This document shows, piece after piece, positions 1 through 11,643 of a stretch of DNA of 64,000 nucleotides. The translations under genes and the position numbers were made by a program. Origin of the DNA: Craspedostauros australis. Lineage: Eukaryota; Bacillariophyta; Bacillariophyceae; Mastogloiales; Achnanthaceae. A model generated the notes under the pieces. It made no database searches, was not told the origin of the DNA, and saw only the letters and a program-made list of their open reading frames with translations. The first letter of the stretch is position 1, and every line of letters starts with the position of its first letter. Location of the stretch: the NCBI GenBank assembly GCA_026770025.1, contig JAMXDE010000007.1, positions 1,240,001-1,304,000 on the forward strand, read 5' to 3'.

Positions 1-946
1 GATCGAAGGGCTGGATACTGCTCCCACGCTGCCTCCGCCCTGTCTACGACGAGTCTGGTGCGCTCTCTACGGTACAAACGCACACAGGGATGTTGCCGAT
101 GTCATTCACCAGCAGATAGGACGCCCGTGGTTCCATCTACGCTCCGCCATGAGCATCATTGTTGGTTCATTGCACAGACAAAGAACGCAAGGCAGCAGCA
201 TGTTCACAAGCTGTGCGGTCGTCGCAGTGCGGTCGTCACCGTGCCGCCGGATTCGCACACAGAGCACTCTCCACTCCAAGTCACACACTGCCAAGCAGAT
301 TGAAAGCTACAGTGCCAATGCCAGCCAATCCAAGTTTCTGGAAGAGACGATCTACGAAGAGCACGTGGCGAACAAAGCAGAGGGAAATGACGAGAAGCCG
401 CAAGGAGCATGGTTGCTACGCGATTCCATCGACCGTCCCGTATCGCGCTATTGTCCTCATCTCCAGGAGTTGCGCTCCCGCCATTGTGCCAAAACTGCAG
501 TCGAGACCCTCACCAAGTCCCAGAAGGAGCGATCACTCGCCGTTGGAGCAACAAATGCCAGGGTCACCATCCATTCCAATCTTCGAAGCGACCAGTGCCA
601 GCGTGGCGGAAAGACAAGAACCGACGAGGTAGTGGAGTCCAAGCATCCAGAGAGCTTGACGAGCAACAGAAGCAACCAACGAACCAATGAGCAACCCCAT
701 GCAGAGTGCGAGTTCCGTATTGCGGATCATGGTTGACACAGAGTTTCCATATGGCAGATGAAGCACATGGTCAGCGATCCATGGCCCATGGATACCGTAC
801 ACCCACATGTCCTCCTTCGTGGTGCTCCCAACTTCATTTGTGAGGTGGATGTTCCTGTCGATCACCTCGGTTGGGCATCGATGCTCTGGAAGTCACGAGC
901 CAAGACGGCGGTGCTTCTGCCTGTGGATAGAACACGCATGGTATTG

Positions 947-988
947 TATGACCCGTGTGAGTCAATAGCGGTGCGGTCCCTCCAGGAT
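947..988 (+). repeat. 42-bp dispersed repeat, copy 1
   Basis: Read on the plus strand this matches the minus-strand reading of 8116-8157 at 36 of 42 positions without gaps. It contains the shared core GACCCGTGTGAG followed by AGCGGTGCGGTCC. Both copies are followed within about 100 bp by AT-rich DNA. The function is unknown. Confidence 0.6.
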
Positions 989-3900
989 TCTTTGATTTTG
1001 GACCTTCAATTCAGATGAAACTTGGCTCGTATACACTTTAACATACTTAGATTCATAACCCGAGATCTCAGCTTCAGAGAGGCCTTATCTTTATAGTTAT
1101 GAGGTGATGAAGTTGAGCAGGCTACCTCTAATGGAGCCCACGATCTGTCGTGTTGTTTTTCTCGAGTTTGGGACTATCTCATGACATTTTGGTTTGTTCA
1201 CGAGTTCAAGAATCTGTTTTTCGTTGGTCGGAGGCAAAACTTGATGCCAATTGACGCATAGACGGGCAGACGACACAATTTCGCGGTGCGACAACACGAT
1301 CAACTCGCGGTGTCAACGTGTGCAGCTGTCCCAACTGCTCTTCCCCTCCTCATTCTCGTTTCACTGCGACCAGGATTATGATAGTGAAGGCGGTACTTCG
1401 AATGGAGAGGGGATAGTCGAGCTTTAAAGCTTCTGAAAGAGTGAGGCGACAATGGAGAATGGGGTTGACATCCTCAGTCTTGTGCATTGCCGTGTTGTAC
1501 TGTGGCGAATGTCCTTGTTCACATGTGTTCGATCTCAGTCGTCCAATTCAACCCTTGTCGAAGAAATCGTCCCAAGTCTTTGAAGGAAATCATTTATGAA
1601 GTATTGAAGTACATGTAGTCTTCTGGATGGCAGTGAGTAAGCTGGAGAAGAAGCAATGGTGGAACCCCTTTAATCACCATCAATCCAAAGCGGGAGAGGC
1701 CATTTTAAATATTGGCTCGCGTAACCCCCATCAACGTTACTCGTGTTTCATGGCAACGATCTACGCAATATCGACTACTGAGAAATGTGAACGTTTGAAA
1801 TTCAAATTTGAAATTTCCCAGTTGCTCCCGTATTTTGTCATTGACATTTGTCAAACGTCATCATCAGTATTCCTTGTCCAATCACTTCGTCTCACCATCA
1901 TGACGTGTGTATGCGGGTACACGGACAGACAGTAGTTGGTTTTCGCAAGGCCTCCAAACGCAACAAATTCAACGCATGGTTTGGTGGGAGGCGTTGGGTG
2001 GACCAACAGATTCGTCCCAACAACACCATCCACCACAGAAACTGAACAACAACGCAATTGCATCCAGCACAGCAAGTCAACCAGGGCCGCAGGTCTGTCG
2101 AAATGTGTGACATCAGATATTCCCGATTGTACGGGACTAAACCAGAATAGAGTACAGAAACAACAAATTCCCCCTCACCGTCAACGTGGCAAGCGCATGA
2201 TCGATCACTCCTGAGCGTTACAGGAGCACGTTACTTTTGGGACCACGAGGAATTTTGACACAGGTCAACCTCACCATCAACAACGACTCCATTGTGGCCG
2301 TCGAAGATATGCTCAGTGTGTGCTGAGCAGAATGACACTGCGTAGTTCAGTATCGACAGCATCGTCGACGACCATGAGACACCACCATCTCATGAACACA
2401 CTGGCGGAGACATCTACCAAGCTACTCCACCAACGCCTACCGCAGCATCGTCAGTGGATGCAGCAACCATCGTCAACACTTTGTACCGACACACAAGGAA
2501 TACAAGTATGGTTGAAGGGCAATGGTGGATCTGGAGCTGCATCTCCTTGCGCTCCCACTGCAGGCCAAATTCTCATCCTACGTGATGTCAATGGGCAAAG
2601 GGCAGTGAAGAGCAGTCGGCAATGCACAACTAGCTGCAAATGCCATGCATCAGGGCAACAACAACCTCAACAACACTGACATCACAGCGGCAAGGACGAT
2701 GCTCAGTGAGTTGGTGCATTCAGAGCCTTGTGGATGGCTGAGCATTGAGCCTGTGGAATGAACATCACAGTAGTCTTCAGAAGTTGTATATATGGCTGAT
2801 GGTTAATATCAGAGCATCTGGCTGGAAGCAGCTGATGGGCAGAGAGCACAGCATACAGTACAGATCTCATCAATGTATGTCGCAACAGACAGAGAGCACC
2901 ACATCCTGTCAAAAGCATGAAAGGCAACATCCGGCAGACACCAACACACATACTATTCACCGGAACCACACAGAATGCAGAGCGCAGACTGCTTCCTGAA
3001 GCAACCAACTAATGAGAAGACTGCATTCAGCAAGATCTGGGAATATTGTTATTGATCAACAAGTCGTAGGCAGTTTCCAGAAGAAGCAAAAGGGCTTCCG
3101 ACCACAGCCAATGAATTCATACATGGCTCAATATCAAGAAGAGTATCTGGCTTCAACCAGGTACTAGTGGGTTAGTAGTGAGCACCACCACATGACATTT
3201 GGCAACCAGTAGTGAAGCAATGAAGAGCATTCAGAACGAGGAGCATACAACCACAACCAAATCCACAGAGAAGATCCAACAGGAAGCAACCAGCAGCAGA
3301 AAAGGATCAAGCATCGAATATACTGTAAAGCAATTGGCAACAATCAAGAAACTACAAATCCCCAACACCAGAGTACCCAACAAAGAGCATAGTACATGAA
3401 GCAAAGTATCTCAAAACGATCAACAGATCACTCTGCATCATTTGGCAGAGAGCAGAGCCTGCAGAGCCCACAGGGTACATAACAGAGAACATCCGACTGA
3501 GTTCTGTTGGCTGCAACCAACGAATCAGCAGGGTATTTGGCAACAATCACTTGTTCCGGTTTGATTTGTCATCACCTACATCAATGCCACTCATTGTTCA
3601 TTGTGCTCTAATTGATGTTGCTCCTCTGGCATCCCACGGAATGCTGTCTGATGCGGATGCGCACCTGCACACACTACAGATTCTGCGTGGCTCAAATGCC
3701 AAACAGCATGAGCATCGTACGATCAACAATTCCATCCACAAAATCCATTCCAAACTGTCGCCGCTCCCAAACACACGAACAAACGAACACAAACGAACAC
3801 AAATGAATGGGCAGACAAGTGATCACTCCGCACAACAAACAAAATCCACAATTCAGCAGCGCAAATCAACCAACAGACAAACGACCGAATCCACGAATGG

Positions 3901-4030
3901 CAGAACACACGGAATGGATAAAATGCTGCACCAATAGATGCCAACCAAACATACGATACCGCTCTTTGCATCCAAAGATCTTTTGCAGCAATGGTCAACT
4001 ATGTGCTCATCGGCCAGTCCCCCACAGCCG

Positions 4031-4070
4031 TCAATGCCATCAATGCCATCAATGCCATCAATGCCATCAA
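4031..4070. repeat. 9-bp tandem repeat
   Basis: About four and a half copies of the unit TCAATGCCA follow each other without interruption. The period is a multiple of three, so all frames stay open through it. It lies about 190 bp upstream of the broken host exon. Confidence 0.85.
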
Positions 4071-4255
4071 CAACCGACCAAATCCTCCTGCATGTCCAGC
4101 GAGAAATGGTGGAATGCATGGTACCATCAATGCGCTGAAGCCATCATGTCATACCAAAGGATGCCCACCGTGGCTAAATCACAAAGATCATCTGTGCCTG
4201 CATTGTCCTCAAGAGTCTGTACCATTCCTTTCACGCCACTGCCACTGTCGCACAC

Positions 4256-4315
4256 ATGAAAGGATTATCTGAGAAAATGATCGTGGGATGTGTGGAGTGC
4301 GCAGGGTACCTCCTC
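4256..4315 (+). pseudogene. Left part of a host exon broken by an LTR
   Basis: The plus-strand frame from the ATG at 4256 reads smoothly to VECAGYLL and is cut at 4315 by the start of an LTR (TGTTGGCAAG). The last six bases before the LTR are CTCCTC. The other side of the broken exon lies inverted at 5295-5474 and begins, read on the minus strand, with the same CTCCTC followed by a frame reading KELCNGHADK. Putting the two pieces together with one CTCCTC gives a continuous open frame. The protein family was not recognised. The exon's true start is unknown, since the ATG at 4256 may be internal. Confidence 0.5.
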
Positions 4316-5107
4316 TGTTGGCAAGTTCCGCTCACGGTAACCTACGATCGTGGAAGATGGTGTTGGTTGATAGTCGTCTGTTTGCTATTTCATTACTTGG
4401 CTACTCCGATGCTCTCGGTGTACGCCGTTCTCTTGCCCGATGCTCTCGGCGCTTCAATCTGTTTCGTAGATTCAGTCTCCGACTATGAGTCGGTACGCGA
4501 GATCCTCTCTCGCTCCTCTCTGTATTCTCTCTCTCTCTCTCTCAACATCATGTGCTCATGCTACACGATACTCCGTGTTCGATGCGTACTCCGCATTCGA
4601 CACTCTGTTCATTCAGTACTGGTTCCTACTCCATGAGTACTTACCATTTGAAGTTCACCTTCAGTATCCATGATCTTCATGGGTCATTGGATCTTCGCCT
4701 CCTGCTCTGACTTGGAGACAGCTGTCGACATGGTGACATGTTGACATCCTGTTGACGTCAGTAGGCGTCCTTCTGCTCTCCAGATGTCACGTTCCATTGG
4801 TGATGCAGCAGCCTGTCAGATGATATCGCCATCTGAGGTTTAGTTGGGAAGTACCTCGAGATTCTCTTGGTACCATTGATGCATGGACGGACGATCTTCT
4901 GATTCTCCCAGAAATCGTTATTTGCAAATTTCCTCCAGAAATCTTGCCCCTTTTCGTGTGTTCCATTTCCCCTGTAATTCTGACGAATCACAGTATACTA
5001 TCGACACGAGTGTAGTTATACCGTCCAAGTGCGTATGAGAGAATAGCGGGTGAACGATGCACATATACACGTACATTTCGACATATACTCACATGTACAT
5101 ATCGACA
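4316..5107 (+). mobile_element. Solo LTR, copy A (copia-type, TG...CA)
   Basis: This ~792-bp copy starts TGTTGGCAAGTTCC and ends CGACA. It is a near-identical relative of copy B (5475-6267, inverted), copy C (50007-50799) and copy D (50886-51684). Copy D abuts the polypurine tract of the minus-strand copia element, so the repeat is assigned as that family's LTR. It is shown here on the strand that reads TGTTGG first; relative to the retrotransposon's own coding sense this is the complement. No direct 5-bp duplication flanks it (CTCCTC on the left, CATTTG on the right). A 77-codon open frame inside (4758-4991, minus) is identical in copy B but is not maintained in C or D, so it is not called as a gene. 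Confidence 0.85.
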
Positions 5108-5294
5108 CATTTGGTCCCATCAGGATGATGCGGAGTTGATGAATAGTATGGATGAAGAGAAACGGAGAAGGAGAGAATGGGTGTGATTGTGTTGGTGTGC
5201 AAGTGTTTGAAGTGCAGCACACAAATGCATGATGGGCAATTTCTACAGTGATGGTGATGGGTTGCTGCGACTGCAGTTGTGCATCAACACTTAC
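5108..5294 (-). other. Inverted host-gene intron remnant
   Basis: Read on the minus strand, a textbook splice donor GTAAGTG begins at 5294, directly after the open frame of the inverted exon fragment. The rest of the segment to 5108 has no sustained frame and is interpreted as intron or other flanking host sequence carried along in the inversion between LTR copies A and B. Confidence 0.45.
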
Positions 5295-5474
5295 CTTCAA
5301 GCCAGCGCATGTACTGGAAGCGCATGACCTCCACGATTGGATGGATGAGAAGACAAGAACTGCATCCAGGTTGGCGCAAATCAACCTGATGACGCAGATG
5401 AGGATGCCTGGGTTCTTGGCAACATTCTTCATGAACTGCTTGTCGGCATGGCCATTGCAGAGCTCCTTGAGGAG
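5295..5474 (-). pseudogene. Right part of the broken host exon, inverted
   Basis: On the minus strand this 180-bp piece starts with CTCCTC next to LTR copy B, keeps an open frame (KELCNGHADKQF..., then a hydrophobic helix-like stretch ICVIRLICANL) and ends at a GTAAGT splice donor. The frame joins that of 4256-4315 when the LTR is removed. The two halves now face opposite ways, so the gene is destroyed here. The helical, Cys- and Leu-rich sequence recalls ARM-type repeats, but this is too short to assign. Confidence 0.55.
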
Positions 5475-6267
5475 TGTCGAGATGTACATGTGAGTATACG
5501 TCAAGATGTACGTGTATATGTGCATCGTTCACCCGCTATTCTCTCATACGCACTTGGACGGTATAACTACACTCGTGTCGATAGTATACTGTGATTCGTC
5601 AGAATTACAGGGGAAATGGAACACACGAAAAGGGGCAAGATTTCTGGAGGAAATTTGCAAATAACGATTTCTGGGAGAATCAGAAGATCGTCCGTCCATG
5701 CATCAATGGTACCAAGAGAATCTCGAGGTACTTCCCAACTAAACCTCAGATGGCGATATCATCTGACAGACTACTGCATCACCAATGGAACGTGACATCT
5801 GGAGAGCAGAAGGACGCCTACTGACGTCAACAGGATGTCAACATGTCACCACGTCGACAGTTGTCTCCAAGTCAGAGCAGGAGGCGAAGATCCGATGACC
5901 AAAGGACATCAAGATCATGAATACAGAAGGAGAAGTTCAAATGGTAAGTACTCATGGAGTAGGAACCAGTAGTGAATGAATGAAGTGTTGAATGCAGAGT
6001 ACGCATTGAACACGGAGCATCGTGTAGCACAAGCTCACGATATTGAGAGAGAGAGAATACGAAGAGTGGCAAGAGAGCATCTTGCATACCAACTCATAGT
6101 TGGAGACTGAATCTACGAGACAGATTGAAGCGCCGAGAGCATCGGGCAAGAGAACGGGCGTACACCAAGAGGATCGGAGTAGCCAAGTAATGAAATAGCA
6201 AACAAACGACTATCAACCAACACCATCTTCCACGATCGTAGGCTTCCAATCACGGAACTTGCCAACA
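5475..6267 (-). mobile_element. Solo LTR, copy B (inverted relative to copy A)
   Basis: On the minus strand it reads TGTTGGCAAGTTCCG to CGACA, like copies A, C and D. Together with copy A it forms a ~793-bp inverted repeat around a 367-bp spacer. Its end near 6245-6260 diverges from copy A. The flanks are GAGGAG on the left (the reverse complement of copy A's left flank CTCCTC) and GTCATT on the right. The shared left flanks fit one insertion followed by recombination with an oppositely oriented second LTR. Confidence 0.85.
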
Positions 6268-7218
6268 GTCATTGGATTCCATGTTTTGGGTTGGTATGTT
6301 GCTGCCATGGGACTGTGCACAGACACCAAAACCAGACCACCATCATTGCAGTTGGCAAAGCTGACACCAATGGGCAAAGATGAGGGTGGTGCTAGTGTGA
6401 CAGGCATAAATGAGATGAATCTGGAGGCAGTGGATGGTTGCTGCAAGGATAACAAACATGGAGCTGAGGGGGTAGGTCCCAGCATGGGGCCTTGCATCAC
6501 CATGGTCATGGGAGGGAGAAGCTTGTTGGCCATGTTAGAGAATGTGTGTGAGTTGGGCACATGAGTTGTCCTGTTCAAGGTGGGGAAAGACAGCCATGGA
6601 TACAGTTCTGGCTGCCTCTGTTATCATCCTGGTTTGGACCATTGTCTTGCTGGCTTCTGTATTCTGGACATTCACTCTTTGTTGGTTGCTTGTGGTTGGC
6701 TCCTGAATTTGGTTTTTGGTGTTGATGGGTAGGCTGTCTCTATGCTTGATGGGTGGATTTGTGGGTATGGTGGGTATTGTCCTGATGGGATTGCTGTTGG
6801 AGTCACGATGGAGCTGCGATGAATTTTTCTCTGCTGAGAGGGAAGGGAATGGCGTTTTGTCCAGCCCCTGGACGCCCAGGTGACCACTGGTATCCCCCGA
6901 GTGTAAATGTTGGTAGGTGGATACATGCAGAGGCCATTCAGATAGTGGTGGGAAAGCAGAGTAGTTTAGGACATCAGCATTTCCTTCAGTTGGTTCTCTC
7001 TCAGGTTTACTCACACTTGGGAGTTCGGAGTGCCCTCCTGAGCATGTTTGGGCGTGTGGGTGAATGTGTTGATGTTTGTGCTTGCGAGTGTGTGATGTTG
7101 GATGTGGTGATGTGTACGGTCTGCGTCGTTTGTTGACATGAATGATCACAACGTGACTTAGTCGGAGGGGTGAGCAATCGCTTGGACATGCACAAACTAC
7201 ACAGGAACAAGAAACCAC
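6268..7218 (-). pseudogene. Possible decayed coding region, unknown
   Basis: Two overlapping minus-strand frames (7218 to 6535, then 6578 to the LTR edge) read like protein: a Ser/Thr/Pro/His-rich stretch, then a Pro/Met-rich one. No ATG opens the first frame; it starts from GTG. They would need a frameshift or intron near 6540-6580 to join, and the second frame runs into LTR copy B. No family was recognised. It may be a broken gene cut by the LTR or chance open frames. Confidence 0.25.
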
Positions 7219-9171
7219 AAAAACATCATACTCGTTCCCATTCAGCCGCGCAGGTGAATGTGTGTGCTATGTTGGTACGGCAAGATAACAGTTGGCAAAC
7301 AATCCAGATCTATTATACACAGAAAATCAAAATCACGCAGAGTAGAATAGTAGGGTGCGAGTCGAGCATGCAGCGCACACGATGTTGTGACGAATGTAGA
7401 AGAGTATGATACGAGATCACTCAGCAAAAACATGCGGCGCAAAAAAGGAAGAGAAAGCGAGAATCGAACCGGAACAAAAGAATGTCGCAATGGTGTTTTC
7501 ACAGTGGCCACAATGCATTGCTGCGACAGAGCATACAAACTTCAAATACCGTCGATTGCATTCGCACCCCGCAACCCAACCAGTGTCGCAAACACACACT
7601 TCGAAATGGATTGGCAAACGCTACGCTTCTGCAACCAAAACACACGCGAAAATCAGCTCTGATCTGAACAAAACAGAATGAAGACGTCAATTCGAGCGTC
7701 TGTCCAACCACACGCAACTTTGGCGATACCACGCACCATGGAACATGTGACATCACACAGTACTTAACGAAAACAAGAACGACGTCATCGCAGGTTCGAC
7801 TCCGATTAACGTTTGTAACGTTCAAACGAGCACACATTCTTGTTCTCCATCAAGCTTCCCATCAAGCAAAACACAAAGAAAGCGAAAATCAGATAGAAAT
7901 GGGTTCCACGTGTCGTGACATGAGCCCCCCACAACTCAAAGTCTGTCCGCTTGCACCGTATTTTGCCTCTAAAACAGTAGATTGCCACCCTTATAATTTT
8001 ATAACTAAGGCCTGGACTCACCATCTAACACCTGAATCATGTTGCCAGCATGATAAAGTATATAAATATAGGTTTTGATTTTTATGAGGGGCCGTACAAG
8101 CTTGGGCCAAATTGCATTCTGGATGGACCGCACCGCTTTTCGCTCACACGGGTCGTATGTTGGTGGTCCGTGCGGCAGGAACAGCGGAGGCGGCACGGTA
8201 TCACTCCGCCTGATGCTTGCTGAACGTGTCAACTCATCCCCAATACGCAATGTGGTGTTGGTTGGATGTTGAGGACTCTTGTTGCCTGCACGGATGGTGA
8301 TGATTGCAATGCGGTGGGATGGCAACCAACAAAGGAAGTCATGTCAGTGGCTTCATCTTTGTCCGAGGCATTGGTTCACACCTCAAGTTGGTGCTTGCGA
8401 TGGTATGCGGACATGGGCCAGCGGTGTTGCAGATGCCACAATGATGCAAGCAAGCGTTGGTCATGGTGCGCATGACGGTGGTGGTGATGACAACAGCTTC
8501 CTCTCTCTCTCTCTGTATCTCTGCCTCCGAAGACTTCCACGTTGTTTGCTTCGAGTTGATGTGGTGTTGGTTGTGGCTGGAGCCGAGTTGTTGGAGGCAG
8601 ACCCAAGCCGCAAGACGGTTCAGACCAATGACAACACCCAACGACCATTCCGAACCACCTTGTGTGCCACCATCAATGATCCCTCACATTCGTTGTGTTG
8701 CGACAGATGTCTTCTTCGGTGATCTTACCCATAGTCGAATCAGTCGAAGATTCTCATTTTCCACGATGCCGCGCGACAGCACTCTGCTGTGGTTGGAACG
8801 TGCTTCCTTCCTTCCTTCTTTCTTGTTGTTGCTCGCGCGCATTTTCGTGATGGATGGGAGCAGAAGCATCCAAGCCGCACAAACCAGAGAGGGTACGATC
8901 AAGAGGAGACAAACACAGACAAACAGAAGGAGGAGACACACCACACAACACCATACTCGAGCACATCAACAACAGACATCGCATTGCCACTCATATTCAT
9001 CACACAGTGCATTGTACTCATACTAATACAAGCGAGTGCAGACACCACGATCGACATCTCTGCCATAGGTAGCTCAGACGACACATTTCCTCGACAGCCA
9101 ATCCAACGCCAATCGTTCAACGTTCAACGTTCAACGCCAATCGTCCAGCAACCATCGACCATCCTCTCAGA
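7219..9171. other. No gene seen
   Basis: Only short frames occur on both strands. The segment holds copy 2 of the 42-bp repeat (8116-8157), a short CT-rich run near 8501-8516 and AT-rich DNA near 7980-8070. The last 200 bp may be the promoter and 5' leader of the ankyrin gene; near 9115-9140 the string CGTTCAACG is repeated in that leader. Confidence 0.5.
8116..8157 (-). repeat. 42-bp dispersed repeat, copy 2
   Basis: This is the inverted partner of 947-988, with 36 of 42 identical positions on the minus strand. Like the first copy it is followed, in its own reading direction, by AT-rich sequence. Confidence 0.6.
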
Positions 9172-9900
9172 ATGCCGAATGTTACGAACGAACAACTCAT
9201 TCATGCTGCCAACAGAGGCGACTTGTCGGTGTTGAAGGAATGGAAGAAGCAGAATGAAGGAGTTGATGTCAACTGCAAAGACAGCAATGGTTGGACTCCC
9301 CTCCATTGCGCATGCTTCAAGCGCGACCTGGAGTGTGTGAAGTGCCTCATCGAATCATGTGAGGCTAACATCAACTGCAAAGATTACTTTGGTTCCACTC
9401 CCCTTCATCACGCATGCCGCAACGGCCAGCTGGAGTGTGTGAAGTACCTCATTGAATCATGTGAGGCGAACGCCAACTGCAAAGACAACTATGGTTACAC
9501 TCCCCTTCATTACGCATGCGACAAAGGCCAGCTGGAGTGCGTGGAGTACCTCACCAAATCAGGTGGAGCGAACATCAACTACCAAAACAACTATGGTTGG
9601 ACTCCCCTTCATTACGCATGCCACAACGGCCACCTGGAGTGCGTGAAGTATCTCATCGAATCATGTGAGGCGAACATCAATTGCCAAAACAACAATGGTC
9701 TCACTCCCCTTCATTGGGCATGCCACAATGGCCACCTGGAGTGTATCGAGTCCCTCATTAGAGGACTTTCGCCTTCAGTTCACCCACAACTGCAGCAACG
9801 CTTACAACAAAACGAACAAGCAAATGAACAACCACAAGAACAGTTGGGACAGCAGTTGAAGCCGAAGGAACAACAACAACAAGAACAGTTGAGCCAGTAG
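9172..9900 (+). CDS. Ankyrin-repeat protein with Gln-rich tail
   Basis: The 242-aa protein has five to six consecutive 33-residue ankyrin repeats (about residues 6-197). Each carries the TPLHxAC helix signature and an LECVxYLIES second helix. A 45-residue tail of Gln, Glu, Pro and Leu follows. Ankyrin repeats are protein-binding scaffolds; no catalytic domain is present. The middle repeats are strikingly alike at the DNA level, pointing to recent tandem duplication. The ATG at 9172 is the first in frame and sits in an A-rich context. The gene ends 109 bp before a decayed BTB-like sequence; ankyrin and BTB domains often occur together, so the two may once have been one gene. Confidence 0.8.
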   Translation: MPNVTNEQLIHAANRGDLSVLKEWKKQNEGVDVNCKDSNGWTPLHCACFKRDLECVKCLIESCEANINCKDYFGSTPLHHACRNGQLECVKYLIESCEANANCKDNYGYTPLHYACDKGQLECVEYLTKSGGANINYQNNYGWTPLHYACHNGHLECVKYLIESCEANINCQNNNGLTPLHWACHNGHLECIESLIRGLSPSVHPQLQQRLQQNEQANEQPQEQLGQQLKPKEQQQQEQLSQ

Positions 9901-10008
9901 TTGAAGCGGAAGAAGCAAGAGAATGAACACAAACACAGTAGCCACAAGAGGACCAACGTCAGCATTGGAGAAGACTGCCTCAGATCTTTCTAAACTGGGA
10001 ATAGGGAA

Positions 10009-10780
10009 GACACCATCTTTTTGTGCGGCCAGGGCGACCAACAACCAATCAAGGCAAATACCAAGTCCTCAGGATCACTGCCCCATCCAATGAGACATTT
10101 ATCGGCCCTGGAATCCAACATCAGTATGCAAATGATGGCACCAAAGACAGTGAGGCCCCATCCAAACAACCATCTCTCTTCCCAACCTTCAACCAAACCA
10201 TGTCCGATACGTCCTCCAATGCATCTACACAGCCGAGATATCCTTCAATGACAGCGCTCGTGACAACGCCGCCGCTCATGTCGGCGCTCACTCCAACTCT
10301 CACCACGATACAGATGCCTCTCACCAGCCAACTCCCATCCTCACTGGACAGGATGATCTGCACCAGCTGATCCTTGTGGCCAACAAATTCGGCTTCTGGC
10401 GACTCAAGCTTGTTCTTGAAGCGGAGTTGGCCCGCAAGCATCTCACAGAGGACAGCATGATAGATGTGTTGATATTCGCTGATCAACACAACTGCGTGGT
10501 GTTGAAGGATGCAGCGATGAGAATGGTTGCTGAAAGTGAGAAAGATGCGTTCAGTCATCTAGATTTAGGCAAACTGATTCCACACCGTCAACTGATGAGA
10601 GGCATTCTTGTCCTTTGCAGTGGGCGAGCGGAGAGTGATGGTGTTGATGATGAGTACAGTCGTATGTCCATGATGGAGCTGTACACGGTTATAGGTGAGG
10701 ATGAAGGTACAGCACAAGTGGATTCATATATGGATCGGGCGACATTGGTGATCTTCGTCCGCTCTGTGAGAACCAATTGA
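10009..10780 (+). pseudogene. Decayed BTB/POZ-domain gene
   Basis: Three frames together resemble a BTB domain. The first starts at about 10009 (DTIFLCGQGDQ, the usual first strand) and continues in a second frame (KYQVLRITAPSNETF). A third, from about 10154, reads NHVRYVLQCIYTAEISF and runs through the typical LILVANKFGFWRLKLVLEAEL and DVLIFADQHNCVVLKDAA helices to the stop at 10780. In-frame stops at 9991 and about 10151 separate the pieces, and no splice sites fit them well. BTB domains mediate dimerisation and bind cullin-3 ligases. I read this as a frameshifted pseudogene; an intact spliced gene is less likely. Confidence 0.5.
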
Positions 10781-11643
10781 TCCGAAGTGATTGAGGTGGA
10801 CGGCGCTGCCGAGGAAGAGGAGTGAAGTATTGTAGTTCACTCCAGCAAAGGCGCTTGAGAAGCGAACGCTTCATGCAGTGGAGTAGCGCAGATGACAAAG
10901 TCTGAGCAATCAGATATTCTCTACATTACTTTTTTCAAGAGAGCCTTCAGACTCGTATGTCGTGAGACCTGTACGAGTAGTCACGGTGCAAGGAGATGAC
11001 GAGTGATCAATCCGATGCCGCATCGCACATGCCGAGTCATGCGTCAATTCAACGCCGACTCTCGTGTTGAGTGAAAAGACGGAAGTTGGTTTGCGCGCGA
11101 CGAAGGTGCACAGATTGCAGAAGTGCCAGGACGATGATGATTCTCATGGCAGCATGGCGCGCAATCCAGACTTTTTGAATCCACGACACGATGGACAGCA
11201 AGCCAGCACTACATTAAAACTAAAGCTAATATAAATTGAACTTCGATATTCAGAATCAATGATAGTCAGGTGTCTGAATGCACTATTTATTTTTAATTGT
11301 AAATGATGAGTTGTTGAGATGTAGCATGATAAGCCATTGTTTGGATGGTGTTGGTCGTGCTCTAGATTAGTCTATTTGGACACAACACCTCACCCACAAA
11401 GCTCTACAACAAGTGTTATCGTGATACCGTTTTACATCGGAGACAGGACATCGAGCACCTCATCTTTTCATTGGGTTCACAGCAAAAACAGAGCTCTATC
11501 ATAATTGGTGGTATTGGACTTGTTTGATGCTTCTGGGTCGCTGCTGCCGTTGTCGTTGCTGCTATTTTCACTGAAACAAAAAATGGACATACACAGAGAG
11601 AATTGCACATAAATGCTTGTGTGAAGGAAGACAAAGCCCATGG
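10781..11643. other. No gene seen; contains dispersed repeat
   Basis: There is no sustained frame. The part next to 11644 is the 3' flank of the minus-strand gene. It includes copy 1 of an 80-bp dispersed repeat (11343-11422). Confidence 0.5.
11343..11422 (+). repeat. 80-bp dispersed repeat, copy 1
   Basis: It aligns without gaps to 14889-14968 with 64 of 80 identical positions. Both copies lie 150-220 bp beyond the stop codon of a minus-strand gene and share GTGCTCTA, TTAGTCTA and CACCCACAAA blocks. Copy 2 is inside the transposon at 14479-20071, so copy 1 may mark a remnant of a related element. Confidence 0.65.

Larger units (their letters stand above)
1..4255. other. No convincing gene
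   Basis: Both strands hold only short open frames with atypical composition. Two stretches on the plus strand (about 149-736 and 758-1018) read somewhat like protein, but neither has a recognisable domain, and they may be relics of a decayed gene. From about 2.0 to 4.2 kb the sequence is rich in CAA/ACA-type triplets and looks like decayed low-complexity DNA. A 42-bp stretch at 947-988 recurs inverted at 8116-8157. Confidence 0.5.

Noticed and set aside
4758..5824. Identical 77-codon frames in LTR copies A and B
   Set aside because: They lie inside LTRs, are not preserved in copies C and D, and identity reflects the recent LTR sequence, not coding selection.
7790..7802. tRNA-like T-loop (GGTTCGACTCC), with similar strings near 7471 and 13829
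   Set aside because: The flanking bases do not form a T stem or acceptor stem, and no A-box lies at the right distance.
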